Source of the DNA: JBCBWG01 sp039039985
GTDB taxonomy: Bacteria > Pseudomonadota > Alphaproteobacteria > Rhizobiales > Hyphomicrobiaceae
DNA: 64,000 nucleotides
Reading direction: 5' to 3'
NCBI GenBank assembly: GCA_039039985.1
Contig: JBCCOV010000001.1
Location: 35,797 to 99,796, forward strand
This document shows positions 1 through 8,376 of the stretch, in pieces. Made by a program: the position numbers and the translations under genes. The notes under the pieces are model-generated. The model did no database searches. It saw only the letters and a list, made by a program, of their open reading frames with translations, and had not been told where the DNA came from. The stretch's first letter is position 1. Every line of letters starts with the position of its first letter.

Positions 1-378
1 GAGTTTGCCGTAACCGGTCTGAACGTCTCTGAAATCCTGGTGATGGGCCACGGCCAGTGTACGGGGATCGCCGCGGCGCTCGCCGCAGCTGAAGATCGCC
101 CGGTCGGTCAGTTTATTGGGCCGTGGGTGGGACTACTGGACGGGATTCGTGACGAATTGCTTGAGCGTAGCGATATCTTGCAAAGCTCGCGCCGTCAGAC
201 GGCGTTGGAGCGCATGGCGATTCAACAGTCTCTCGACAACCTCATGACATTCCCATTTGTTGCAAGCGCTGTCGAAGAGGACCGTTTAAAGCTCTCCGGT
301 GCATGGTTTTCCATTGGCCAGGGCGAACTGTTCTGGCTCGATTGGGACACGGGCGTGTTTGAGCGTGTTGACGCATAG
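1..378 (+). CDS. Beta-carbonic anhydrase, C-terminal part (5' end outside window)
   Basis: The frame is open from base 1 and ends with TAG at 376-378, so about 125 C-terminal residues are present and the start lies upstream. The segment ILVMGHGQC matches the beta-carbonic anhydrase core where His and Cys of an H-x-x-C pair bind the active-site zinc; the first Cys-x-Asp ligand pair would lie upstream of the window. Family members interconvert CO2 and bicarbonate in the cytoplasm. The remaining sequence (VGPW, a helical tail with SLDNLMTFPFV) also fits the family. A hairpin without a T-tract follows at 417-437. The gene precedes the nuo promoter region and is probably a separate transcription unit. 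Confidence 0.85.
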   Translation, partial: EFAVTGLNVSEILVMGHGQCTGIAAALAAAEDRPVGQFIGPWVGLLDGIRDELLERSDILQSSRRQTALERMAIQQSLDNLMTFPFVASAVEEDRLKLSGAWFSIGQGELFWLDWDTGVFERVDA

Positions 379-416
379 TCTCGGCAGCGACGGCTTGGCG
401 CAATCGGACACCCTAC

Positions 417-437
417 CTGCCGCCCAGAAGGCGGCAG
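417..437 (+). terminator. Hairpin after the carbonic anhydrase gene
   Basis: A perfect 8-bp stem, CTGCCGCC/GGCGGCAG, with a CAGAA loop lies 40 nt after the carbonic anhydrase stop codon. No T-tract follows, so it may be a weak terminator or an mRNA 3'-end stabiliser rather than a classic intrinsic terminator. Confidence 0.4.
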
Positions 438-478
438 CACGAATCCCGGTCGATCCGCTCCTGCGCCACTATGAGCCG

Positions 479-507
479 TTGGGCAAAAGGTTCATGCCGC
501 CTATTAT
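479..507 (+). promoter_or_regulatory. Candidate sigma70-type promoter for nuoABCD
   Basis: TTGGGC at 479-484 and TATTAT at 502-507 are separated by 17 nt. The -10 box matches five of six consensus positions and the -35 box only three of six. The pair lies 60 nt upstream of nuoA, in the only gap before the first nuo gene. The assignment is from pattern only. Confidence 0.4.
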
Positions 508-566
508 TGCGCGCGTGCAGACGGTACGGTAGGCCGTGAGGCACGTCGAACCGCAGGAGCACCCAA

Positions 567-932
567 GTGGGACATCTGGCTGCTGAATATTTGCCAATCA
601 TCATCTTTCTGGCCGTGAGTGCCGCCATTAGTGGTGCAATCATGATCGCGCCGTTCCTTGTGGCCGTACGCAATCCCGACCCGGAAAAAGTCTCGGCTTA
701 CGAATGCGGCTTCAATGCATTCGACGACGCGCGCATGAAGTTCGATGTTCGCTTCTATCTGGTCGCGATTCTGTTCATTATCTTTGATCTTGAGATTGCG
801 TTCCTGTTCCCGTGGGCTGTGGCGTTTGATCAGATCGGCTTGCTGGGCTTTTGGTCGATGATGGTGTTCCTGGGCGTGCTGACAATTGGCTTCATCTACG
901 AATGGAAGAAAGGCGCCCTGGAATGGGATTGA
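567..932 (+). CDS. nuoA: NADH-quinone oxidoreductase subunit A
   Basis: 121-residue membrane subunit of respiratory complex I, of normal family length. Three hydrophobic segments (about residues 8-30, 63-83 and 88-110) surround the conserved loop SAYECGF and the acidic stretch FDLEIAFLFPWA, both NuoA hallmarks. In the family this loop sits at the junction of the membrane and peripheral arms near the quinone site. The start is GTG with AGGAG about 9 nt upstream. It is the first gene of the nuoA-B-C-GFA-D unit, and its last 10 nt overlap nuoB. Confidence 0.97.
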   Translation: MGHLAAEYLPIIIFLAVSAAISGAIMIAPFLVAVRNPDPEKVSAYECGFNAFDDARMKFDVRFYLVAILFIIFDLEIAFLFPWAVAFDQIGLLGFWSMMVFLGVLTIGFIYEWKKGALEWD

Positions 933-1507
933 TCGTTCCGCCTCAAGTGGCCTTTGACAGGCCAGGCGAAGGGGCCGGCGGCGCTAGGACAAGCCCGATG
1001 CCGACCGATGCGCACGCCCGCTACTTCAGTGAGATCAACAATGAGCTTGCCGACAAAGGCTTTCTGGTCACGACAACGGATGATCTGATCAATTGGGCCC
1101 GGACCGGCTCTTTGATGTGGATGACGTTCGGCCTGGCGTGTTGTGCTGTCGAGATGATGCAGGCGTCGATGCCACGTTATGATCTGGAGCGTTTCGGCTT
1201 CGCGCCTCGAGCGTCACCGCGTCAATCTGACGTTATGATCGTCGCCGGCACTCTGACCAACAAGATGGCACCGGCTTTGCGCAAGGTTTACGACCAGATG
1301 CCGGAGCCGCGGTATGTGATCTCGATGGGCTCGTGCGCCAACGGCGGTGGCTATTATCACTACTCGTATGCCGTTGTGCGCGGATGTGATCGCATTGTGC
1401 CGGTTGATGTCTACGTGCCCGGCTGCCCGCCAACTGCGGAAGCACTGGTCTACGGCGTGCTTCTACTCCAGCGCAAGATCCGTCGCACGGGCACAATCGC
1501 ACGCTGA
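923..1507 (+). CDS. nuoB: NADH-quinone oxidoreductase subunit B
   Basis: 194-residue peripheral-arm subunit that carries the terminal [4Fe-4S] cluster N2, which passes electrons to quinone. All four expected ligands are present: Cys73-Cys74 in LACCAVEMM, Cys138 in SMGSCANGG and Cys168 in VPGCPP. The ATG at 923 overlaps the end of nuoA by 10 nt, an arrangement common in alphaproteobacteria. An ATG at 998 has a better Shine-Dalgarno (AGGA, 8 nt away) and would give a 169-residue protein with all cluster ligands, so the exact start is open. The core from NNELADKGFLVTTTDDLINW onward is strongly conserved. Confidence 0.97.
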   Translation: MGLIVPPQVAFDRPGEGAGGARTSPMPTDAHARYFSEINNELADKGFLVTTTDDLINWARTGSLMWMTFGLACCAVEMMQASMPRYDLERFGFAPRASPRQSDVMIVAGTLTNKMAPALRKVYDQMPEPRYVISMGSCANGGGYYHYSYAVVRGCDRIVPVDVYVPGCPPTAEALVYGVLLLQRKIRRTGTIAR

Positions 1508-1530
1508 GCTGCCAAGAAAGGACGAGAACT

Positions 1531-2175
1531 ATGGCGCGTAATGGCAGCAATCAGTTCGACATCGCGCAAGACGAGCTGCGCAGTCATCTCGATTTCAAGC
1601 TAGCCGACAGCTTGATCGCCAGCACAATCGCGCATGACGAACTCACGCTCACAATTCGGCGTGAGAGGATCGTCAATGTCATGAAAACGCTGCGCGATGA
1701 CCGCCGCTCGCGTTTCGATGTTTTGATCGACATTTGCGGTGTTGATTGGCCGGGGCGCGCCGAACGGTTCGACGTCGTCTATCACCTGCTGTCGCTCGAG
1801 GGAAACCAGCGGATTCGCGTGAAGTTGACGACGGATGAGACGACGCCGGTGCCAAGCCTTGTTGACGTGTTTCCGGCGGCGAACTGGTACGAACGAGAAG
1901 CCTATGACATGTACGGCATTCTGTTCTCAGGCCACCCGGATTTGCGTCGTTTGCTGACCGATTATGGTTTTTCCGGCTATCCGCTTCGCAAGGATTTCCC
2001 GCTGACCGGCCACGTCGAGGTGCGCTATGACGACGCCCAGAAAAAGGTGGTCTACGAGCCGGTGAAGTTGGTCCAGGAGTTCCGCAACTTCGACTTTCAG
2101 AGCCCCTGGGAAGGGACGGACTACGTCCTTCCTGGGGATGAAAAGGCATCAAGTGAGCCGCCGAAGGCAAACTGA
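1531..2175 (+). CDS. nuoC: NADH-quinone oxidoreductase subunit C
   Basis: 214-residue peripheral-arm subunit (30-kDa subunit family) that helps form the quinone-reducing module with NuoB and NuoD. The family signature is visible as ANWYEREAYDMYGILFSGHPDLRRLL, read here as two parts: NWYEREAYDMYGI and GHPDLRRLLTDYGF, followed by GYPLRKDFPLTG. It is a stand-alone NuoC, not fused to NuoD. The ATG follows AAGGACGAG. It lies 23 nt after nuoB and 59 nt before the GFA gene. Confidence 0.97.
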   Translation: MARNGSNQFDIAQDELRSHLDFKLADSLIASTIAHDELTLTIRRERIVNVMKTLRDDRRSRFDVLIDICGVDWPGRAERFDVVYHLLSLEGNQRIRVKLTTDETTPVPSLVDVFPAANWYEREAYDMYGILFSGHPDLRRLLTDYGFSGYPLRKDFPLTGHVEVRYDDAQKKVVYEPVKLVQEFRNFDFQSPWEGTDYVLPGDEKASSEPPKAN

Positions 2176-2234
2176 CGTGTTCTGTTCTCCGACTGCGATT
2201 GCGGCACGCGATCTATACGGAAGGATGCATTGCG

Positions 2235-2675
2235 GTGCCTCAAGCTGAACAACCGACGAAGCGCATGAGCGGCAGCTGTGTTTGCGGTGCCGTGACGCTG
2301 AAGTTCGCCGCGCGGAACAGCGAGGTGGGCGCCTGCCACTGCGGCATGTGTCGCAAATGGTCGGGCGGCATCTTTCTTGCCGTCGACGGTGTGGAGGACC
2401 TCGAGATCACTGGTGGCGACGCTGTCGGCACATATAGATCCTCGGATTGGGCCGAACGCGGATTTTGCAAGATTTGCGGCACGTCTCTTTTTTGGAGACT
2501 GCACAACGGCGATCATCCGGTCGTCTCGGCTCAGTGCGTTGACGACTTTGAAGATCCCAAGCTTGTGAGCCAGATCTTTATCGACGAGAAGCCGGACTAC
2601 TACAGCTTCGCAGAACAGACGCGGACCATGACGGGCGCCGAGGTCTTCGCGATGTTTGCACCAAAGGCAGAATGA
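2235..2675 (+). CDS. GFA-family (CENP-V/GFA fold) zinc protein
   Basis: About 146 residues. The zinc-binding cysteines of the glutathione-dependent formaldehyde-activating enzyme-like fold are visible in order: SCVCGAV, CHCGMCRKW and FCKICGTSLFW. Family members bind zinc structurally; many have no proven enzyme activity, so a formaldehyde role should not be assumed. GTG 2235 is chosen because AAGGA lies 9 nt upstream; a start at 2199 or ATG 2265 is possible. The stop overlaps the nuoD start (ATGA, 2672-2675), so the gene is translationally coupled to nuoD inside the nuo unit. Confidence 0.85.
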   Translation: MPQAEQPTKRMSGSCVCGAVTLKFAARNSEVGACHCGMCRKWSGGIFLAVDGVEDLEITGGDAVGTYRSSDWAERGFCKICGTSLFWRLHNGDHPVVSAQCVDDFEDPKLVSQIFIDEKPDYYSFAEQTRTMTGAEVFAMFAPKAE

Positions 2676-3868
2676 CCATGGCCGAAACCGACATCCGCCA
2701 GTTCAACATCAACTTTGGTCCGCAGCACCCCGCGGCGCACGGCGTATTACGTCTTGTTCTGGAGCTGGATGGTGAGGTGGTTGAGCGGGTGGACCCGCAC
2801 ATTGGCCTCTTGCACCGCGGCACGGAAAAGCTGATCGAGCACAAGTCCTACTTGCAGGCGATCGGCTATTTCGATCGCCTGGACTACGTCGCGCCCATGA
2901 ATCAGGAGCATGCATTCTGCATGGCGGCTGAGAAGCTGCTCGATCTTGAGATTCCCTATCGGGCGCAGGTCATCCGCGTGCTGTATTCGGAAATCGGTCG
3001 CCTTCTTTCGCATCTGCTGAATGTTACGACTCAGGCGTTGGACGTCGGGGCCCTGACGCCGCCGCTCTGGGGCTTCGAGGAACGCGAAAAGCTGATGACG
3101 TTCTACGAGCGGGCATCGGGATCACGCATGCACGCGAAGTACTTCCGCATCGGCGGCGTGCACCAGGATCTGCCCGACGATCTCGTTGAGGATATCGCGG
3201 CGTTCTGCGAGACCCACCCAAAGGTGATCGACGACATCGAGAGCTTGTTGACAGAGAACCGGATCTTCAAGCAACGCAACGTCGATATTGGCGTGGTCTC
3301 CTTGGAGGACTGCTTCCGCTGGGGCTTTTCCGGCGTCATGGTTCGCGGCTCCGGCGCGGCCTGGGATCTGCGGCGCGCGCAGCCCTACGAGTGCTATAGC
3401 GACCTGGAGTTTGAGATACCGATCGGCCGCAACGGCGACTGCTTCGATCGCTACCTCATTCGCATGCTCGAAATGCGTGAGAGCGTGAAGATCATGAAGC
3501 AGTGCTGTGAAAGGTTGCTGTCTCCACACGGGCGTGGGGCGTATGTGACCGACGACAAGAAAGTCGTTCCGCCGACGCGCGGCGAGATGAAGCGCTCCAT
3601 GGAAGCGTTGATCCATCATTTCAAACTCTACACCGAGGGGGTTCATGTTCCCGAGGGTGAGGTCTATACCGCTGTTGAGGCGCCGAAAGGCGAGTTCGGC
3701 GTTTACCTCGTGTCCGACGGTTCGAACCGGCCTTACCGCTGCAAAATCCGGGCGCCCGGGTTTCCCCATCTCCAGGCGATGGATTTCATGAACCGCGGCC
3801 ATATGCTGGCGGACGTGAGCGCTATCCTCGGGTCGCTGGACATCGTGTTCGGCGAAATCGACCGCTAG
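2672..3868 (+). CDS. nuoD: NADH-quinone oxidoreductase subunit D
   Basis: 398-residue 49-kDa subunit of complex I, which lines the quinone pocket together with NuoB. Family landmarks: NFGPQHPAAHGVLRLVLELDGE near the start (shown as FGPQHPAAHG), HIGLLHRGTEKL, YFDRLDYVAPMNQEH, and a C-terminal DIVFGEIDR. The ATG overlaps the GFA stop codon by 4 nt; a second ATG two codons later is the usual family start. It closes the first nuo block, and the next gene is on the opposite strand. Confidence 0.98.
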   Translation: MTMAETDIRQFNINFGPQHPAAHGVLRLVLELDGEVVERVDPHIGLLHRGTEKLIEHKSYLQAIGYFDRLDYVAPMNQEHAFCMAAEKLLDLEIPYRAQVIRVLYSEIGRLLSHLLNVTTQALDVGALTPPLWGFEEREKLMTFYERASGSRMHAKYFRIGGVHQDLPDDLVEDIAAFCETHPKVIDDIESLLTENRIFKQRNVDIGVVSLEDCFRWGFSGVMVRGSGAAWDLRRAQPYECYSDLEFEIPIGRNGDCFDRYLIRMLEMRESVKIMKQCCERLLSPHGRGAYVTDDKKVVPPTRGEMKRSMEALIHHFKLYTEGVHVPEGEVYTAVEAPKGEFGVYLVSDGSNRPYRCKIRAPGFPHLQAMDFMNRGHMLADVSAILGSLDIVFGEIDR

Positions 3869-3909
3869 TAGATAGGCGGTTGAGACGCCGAAGCCGGACT
3901 GCGTGGCCG

Positions 3910-4362
3910 CTATCCAACCGGAAGGACGTCTACAAAGTGATCGGCCAGACGATCATTCGGCATCTGGGTCAGATCTTTCGGCAATTCCGCGTGGACGACC
4001 GCCTTTAAGGCCGGCGACAACGCGGCCCTTAGATCGCCCAGGGTTGCCGGCGCAGCCGCGATGACCAATCGGTCGAAGGCGTCCGCTGCCCTCTGCTCGT
4101 CGAGGAAGGTTGCCAGTGTGCGCGCGAAGTCGAATTTCGCGGTCCGGTGCGGATCGCTCTTCGGCTCCATCGCATGGCGGCCGGCGCCAACAGAGTCAAA
4201 TGTTCGGCCGGGTTTATCCGCATGAATGTCGCGATCCGGCAGATTCGGGCCCCGGAAATCAAGGGTTTCGATCGCGCGAATGCCGCCGCCAGACCTGTCG
4301 TGCAGGAGAACGCGTGCGCGCGCACCATCGGCAATCACAATCCATGTTCGGATGGGTTTCAT
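3910..4362 (-). CDS. Host-attachment / baeRF-like protein
   Basis: 150 residues. The N-terminus KPIRTWIVIADGARARVL and the middle segment FARTLATFLDEQ with LVIAAAPATLGDLR match the family annotated as protein required for attachment to host cells, which is related to the archaeo-eukaryotic release-factor (baeRF) fold. The function is not established; the attachment name comes from one plant-associated bacterium. Start 4362 is chosen over an upstream-open frame because GGAGGA lies 9 nt before it and the homology-like sequence begins there. It lies convergent to nuoD and divergent from creD, breaking the nuo cluster. Confidence 0.75.
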   Translation of the reverse strand: MKPIRTWIVIADGARARVLLHDRSGGGIRAIETLDFRGPNLPDRDIHADKPGRTFDSVGAGRHAMEPKSDPHRTAKFDFARTLATFLDEQRAADAFDRLVIAAAPATLGDLRAALSPALKAVVHAELPKDLTQMPNDRLADHFVDVLPVG

Positions 4363-4591
4363 GCTTTGACGTCCTCCGTCGGCCAATCCTGGCGCTGGTA
4401 TGGGACCAAGATCGGCTGCGCGCGCGGGCGAGGCATTGATCCGTGTCATGCGCGCCGACAGATTCGGTCGGGCCAGCAAATGGGGGCAGCTGGCGGCAAT
4501 GACCGGTAACAACCGCAGCGCTCGCCAAATTCTCAGACGTCGTAGCACTTAGCCGTTGGCACAGAGAAGCAATCGAAGGACTGTGCCCCTC

Positions 4592-5983
4592 ATGACGTTT
4601 GTCGAAAGCATGCGCCGAGCGCTGAATTCCCCGTCGTTCAAGTTCATCATTGTCGTGATCTTGACGCTCGCGCTCACGATCCCACTCTTGTTCGTCTACG
4701 GATTGCTGTACGAGCGCGAGTCGTACTCCAACGCGGCAAAGCGGGAGATCGGCGAGATGTGGGGTGGCCCCCAAACCATCGCCGGACCTTTCTTGGTCGT
4801 CCCGACAGAACAGCGTGTCGAACTCACGACAACCGGAAGCAGCGCCGCCGGAGCCGCACAGCCCGTATCGGTGAGAACCGAGATCCGGCGAAAATTCGCT
4901 GTGTTTCTGCCTGAAACCTTGACGATTGCGCCAGACATGCAGTCCGAAGTGCGCCGCCGGGGCATTTTTGAAGTGCCGGTCTATCGGGCAAAGATCAGGA
5001 TCTCGGGCTCATTCGTAGCACCCGAACAGCGCCGTATCGCCCAGGCAGCCGATCGCATTCTCTGGTCGGAAGCCGTCCTGGTCAGCCTTATCAGCGATGT
5101 CCGCGGCATCAAGTCGACGGCTGAGATCAAGATCGGAGAGGGGCCCGCTCGAAAGTTCCGCGCTGGCGTCGGTTTGGCTGGTCTGAACACGCGCGGTATT
5201 CACGTCCCGATTCCGGAAGCCGATGCGACCGGTGGATTTACGTTTGCCTATGACCTCGAACTCAACGGGTCGACGGCGTTTAATGTCACACCGGCGGGTG
5301 GCGACACGATCGTGAACATGACGTCCGATTGGCCGCACCCAAGTTTTGCAGGCTCATTCCTTCCAGAGAGCCGGTCCATTTCGGATGCTGGCTTCGAGGC
5401 GCGCTGGGCCATACCGCGGTTGGCACGTGGCCAGGGACAAGTCAGGCACGTTCAGCAGCTGAGGCCTCTCGCAACCGAAATGCAGTTCGGCGTGCAGTTC
5501 TTCCAGCCGGTGCGGTTCTACAGCCTCGCGCAGCGTGCACTGAAGTACGCACTCGGGTTCATTGCCATAGCGTTCTTCGCTGTGTTCATTATGGAGATTC
5601 AGTCGCGGACCCGAGTGCATTGGATCCAGTACATCTTCACCGGGCTGGCTCTCGTGATCTTCTACGTGCTTCTTATTGGCACATCTGAGCATATTGGATT
5701 TGATCGCGGTTATCTTAGCGCCTCTGTTGCGACCAGCGTCTTGATTGGCATCTATTTCGGTTCGGTGATCCGCAGTGTCGGGCGTGGCCTGGCGATGTTT
5801 ACCGTCCTGGCACTGATATATGGCCTGCTCTACCTTCTATTGCGGCTGGAGGACTATGCGCTCCTCGTCGGCTCGATCGCGGCCTTTGTCTTGATCGCAA
5901 CCGTCATGTTTGCAACCCGCAACGTCGACTGGTCGACAGGCGCGGCCCCGACGCTTGGTGGCTCCAAGCCATCAAACGCCTGA
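4592..5983 (+). CDS. creD: Inner-membrane protein CreD family
   Basis: 463 residues. One N-terminal membrane segment (about 16-38) is followed by a large periplasmic domain and a block of six hydrophobic segments from about residue 325 to 450, the CreD layout. The phrases GPFLVVPTEQ, FVMEIQSR-like FIMEIQSRTRVHWIQYIFTGLA (partly) and LLYVLLRLEDYALLVGS-like LLLRLEDYALLVGS are typical. In enterobacteria creD belongs to the CreBC regulon and affects envelope integrity; no creB or creC is present here. ATG 4592 is preferred because AAGGA lies 11 nt upstream; a TTG at 4556 would add 12 residues. A strong hairpin follows the stop. Confidence 0.88.
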   Translation: MTFVESMRRALNSPSFKFIIVVILTLALTIPLLFVYGLLYERESYSNAAKREIGEMWGGPQTIAGPFLVVPTEQRVELTTTGSSAAGAAQPVSVRTEIRRKFAVFLPETLTIAPDMQSEVRRRGIFEVPVYRAKIRISGSFVAPEQRRIAQAADRILWSEAVLVSLISDVRGIKSTAEIKIGEGPARKFRAGVGLAGLNTRGIHVPIPEADATGGFTFAYDLELNGSTAFNVTPAGGDTIVNMTSDWPHPSFAGSFLPESRSISDAGFEARWAIPRLARGQGQVRHVQQLRPLATEMQFGVQFFQPVRFYSLAQRALKYALGFIAIAFFAVFIMEIQSRTRVHWIQYIFTGLALVIFYVLLIGTSEHIGFDRGYLSASVATSVLIGIYFGSVIRSVGRGLAMFTVLALIYGLLYLLLRLEDYALLVGSIAAFVLIATVMFATRNVDWSTGAAPTLGGSKPSNA

Positions 5984-6001
5984 TCCATCTGATCCATGGT
6001 G

Positions 6002-6024
6002 AGGCCGCGCGGCACGCGCGGCCT
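6002..6024 (+). terminator. Hairpin terminator after creD
   Basis: Perfect 10-bp GC-rich stem, AGGCCGCGCG/CGCGCGGCCT, with a GCA loop, 18 nt after the creD stop. Only two Ts follow, so it is a strong hairpin with a poor T-tract. Confidence 0.5.
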
Positions 6025-6179
6025 TAACCCCATCGTCGCGTAATCATAGATCGTATCGGCTGAACTGCGCAAAACATTGACGAGCGGCACTTTTTCCGAC
6101 ATCCGTGAAGAGCGGGACGCCGCGGCTTGGAGCATGTCCGTCACCGGCGGAAATGATCTAGACGTAAGGAGTGTCAGCC

Positions 6180-6650
6180 ATGATTGCGGGATATATTGAT
6201 TGGATGTTTGGACTAGCTGCACTGGCCTGTGGGTTTGGCCTGTCATTGGCCACGTATCGGATTTTTGCGGTCCAGAACGACTGGCCGATGGGTGACCTCC
6301 ATATGACCCGACCACTCATTCCAATTTTGATTGGTGTGTTTTCCCTGGTGATCGGGTTTCTGTTCGCTGCGGACAGGGGCCCCGAAGGCGGCGGCTGGTG
6401 GATTATCGGAACAGGTGTTCTGTTTGCATTCTTCTGGACCGGGTTTATGCGCGTCGCGTCACAGATGTCTCTGTTCCTTGCGCCGCTTGCGACCGGTCTG
6501 CTGCTGTTTGGCTGGATTGGAACGCGCCCTCTGAGCGATGTCGTATACATTCCCGGTTATTCCGAAACGGCTGCTGAGAACGCCCGCATTGTTCGTCCGC
6601 TCAGCCCCAGGGATGAGCTGCGGCGCGATGACGACGGCCGCGCACGTTAG
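6180..6650 (+). CDS. Small multi-pass membrane protein, unknown function
   Basis: 156 residues, family not recognised. Four hydrophobic segments are visible at about residues 5-22, 40-58, 68-86 and 95-112, followed by a polar Arg/Asp-rich tail ending DDDGRAR. The ATG at 6180 has AAGGAG 8 nt upstream; a GTG at 6171 overlaps that site and is unlikely. It stands alone between creD and nuoE. It could be a predicted inner-membrane accessory protein, but nothing in the sequence links it to complex I. Confidence 0.7.
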   Translation: MIAGYIDWMFGLAALACGFGLSLATYRIFAVQNDWPMGDLHMTRPLIPILIGVFSLVIGFLFAADRGPEGGGWWIIGTGVLFAFFWTGFMRVASQMSLFLAPLATGLLLFGWIGTRPLSDVVYIPGYSETAAENARIVRPLSPRDELRRDDDGRAR

Positions 6651-6804
6651 CGCGGGCATATCCTTGCCTGCAACGAAAGGTCATCCACCGATAGCTTGCC
6701 AGCGTGTGTTCCCCGCCTTAGGCAAGGACACGTAATTGGGACCTTGGCGGCAGGTGTGGATCCGTCCGCGCCGATGTCCGCGGTAGACTGAAAGGCAGAC
6801 GCAC

Positions 6805-7410
6805 ATGGCCGTACGCCGTTTGCATTCCGAGCAACCGGACAGTTTCGCCTTTGACGAAAGCAATCTCGCGTGGGCCCGCGAAACGATTGCGAAGTATCCG
6901 GACGGCAAGCAGGCCTCCGCGATCATTCCGTTGCTGTGGCGCGCGCAGGAACAGCACGACAACTGGTTGCCGGAGCCGGCCATTCGCTATGTCTGCGAGA
7001 TGCTGGATATGCCCTACATTCGCGGCTACGAAGTTGCGACGTTCTACACCATGTTCCAACTCGCACCGGTCGGAAAACTGGCTCACGTACAGGTTTGCGG
7101 GACGACACCCTGCATGTTGCGGGGTTCAGAAGATATCAGAGCTGTTTGCCAGCGTCGTATTCACGCCCAGCCCCATCACGTGTCAGCCGACGGCAATTTC
7201 TCCTGGGAGGAGGTCGAGTGCCTCGGCAGCTGCGCCAATGCGCCGATGGTTCAGGTTTGGAAGGACACCTACGAAGACCTCACGCCGGAGCTGTTCGAAA
7301 GGGTTCTGGACGGCTTCACGAATGGCAGTCCGGCAAAGCCTGGGTCGCAGATCGGTCGACAGGCAAGTTGTCCCGAAGGCGGACCGACGACGCTGAAGGA
7401 ACTCGCGTAG
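6805..7410 (+). CDS. nuoE: NADH-quinone oxidoreductase subunit E
   Basis: 201-residue 24-kDa subunit with a thioredoxin-like fold that holds [2Fe-2S] cluster N1a in the NADH-oxidising module. The four ligands are Cys98, Cys103 (VCGTTPC), Cys139 and Cys143 (CLGSC). The N-terminal region has the expected IIPLLWRAQEQHDNWLP. A non-conserved tail of about 30 residues follows. It is isolated: nuoD is 2.9 kb upstream and nuoF 3.7 kb downstream, so it probably has its own promoter. It is convergent with a LysR gene. Confidence 0.97.
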   Translation: MAVRRLHSEQPDSFAFDESNLAWARETIAKYPDGKQASAIIPLLWRAQEQHDNWLPEPAIRYVCEMLDMPYIRGYEVATFYTMFQLAPVGKLAHVQVCGTTPCMLRGSEDIRAVCQRRIHAQPHHVSADGNFSWEEVECLGSCANAPMVQVWKDTYEDLTPELFERVLDGFTNGSPAKPGSQIGRQASCPEGGPTTLKELA

Positions 7411-7419
7411 ACAGCAATC

Positions 7420-7436
7420 CAGTCGGAGTCCGACTG
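7420..7436. terminator. Hairpin between convergent nuoE and LysR genes
   Basis: CAGTCGG-AGT-CCGACTG forms a 7-bp stem with a 3-nt loop, 9 nt after the nuoE stop and 50 nt from the 3' end of the LysR gene. There is no T-tract in either direction, so a terminator role is tentative. Confidence 0.35.
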
Positions 7437-7485
7437 AAGCTGGGCGGGGACCTGTCACGCAATACTTTGCGTCCGACGTGCGGCG

Positions 7486-8376
7486 TTACAGATGCGTTCT
7501 CAAGAACGCGCTGAACAACCGTACCTTCGCAGGCACATACGCGCGGCTTGGGTAAACAATCCAGGCTGCTGTATCGAACGTCGTGGCGGTCACGTCGCAG
7601 GTCGGAAACACGTCAATGAGGCGGCCAGATTCGAGATCGTTCTCTATGAGCCAATCTGCCAGAAGGGCTGGACCGAGGCTGGCGCAAGCCGCATCTCGCA
7701 GCCCGATGGCGTTCGACATGCGGATCTGCCCGGCAACGGCAACCTCCGTCAGTGTCCCGGCGCGATCGCGGAACACCCATCGGGATTGAAACGCCGGCAA
7801 CGTAAAGAGCAGGCATGAGTGCTGCTGCAAATCCTCCGGCTGCGTCAGTGGGGCGGCCGCGTCGAGGTATTCGGGACTGGCGCAGACGCGATATCGGGTC
7901 GGCCTCAGTTTCGCACAAATGAGATCTCCGCTGATCACCGGTGCCAGGCGAACCGCTATGTCTATGCGATCTTGCACGAGATCGAGATTGGCATCGCTCA
8001 TGATCAAGTCGAACTCAAGCTTTGGGAACGCCGCTCGGAACTGCCCGAGCAGCGGAACGATCAGGGTTTGTCCGAACGCCACCGACGTGGTGACCCGCAA
8101 TGTCCCCGTCGGTGTTGCCGCCAGACGGATTGCGTCGTCGTGCGCCCGCGTCAACTCATCCACCAACGGTGCAACGCGCTGCAGATAGATTTCTCCAGCC
8201 TCAGTAAGGGATAGCCGTCGTGTCGTACGTTGAAACACGCGGAGCCCAAGTTCGCGCTCGACTTGCGCGACCACCCGGGAGACGGAGGATGGATCCATAT
8301 CGCGCGCGCGCGCAGCTGCGGCAAAGCTGCCAAGCTGCGCAACATCAACCAGAAGCCTGAGATCATCAATATCCAT
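7486..8376 (-). CDS. LysR-family transcriptional regulator
   Basis: 296 residues, of normal length for the family. Residues 1-60 form the winged helix-turn-helix (GSFAAAARARDMDPSSVSR, then LGLRVFQRTTRRLSLTEAG), and residues from about 90 on form the substrate-binding effector domain. It is transcribed away from the SDR gene at 8498 across a 121-nt gap, the usual arrangement in which a LysR protein regulates its divergent neighbour. The effector cannot be told from the sequence. It has no visible link to complex I and looks like a later insertion in the nuo region. Confidence 0.93.
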   Translation of the reverse strand: MDIDDLRLLVDVAQLGSFAAAARARDMDPSSVSRVVAQVERELGLRVFQRTTRRLSLTEAGEIYLQRVAPLVDELTRAHDDAIRLAATPTGTLRVTTSVAFGQTLIVPLLGQFRAAFPKLEFDLIMSDANLDLVQDRIDIAVRLAPVISGDLICAKLRPTRYRVCASPEYLDAAAPLTQPEDLQQHSCLLFTLPAFQSRWVFRDRAGTLTEVAVAGQIRMSNAIGLRDAACASLGPALLADWLIENDLESGRLIDVFPTCDVTATTFDTAAWIVYPSRAYVPAKVRLFSAFLRTHL

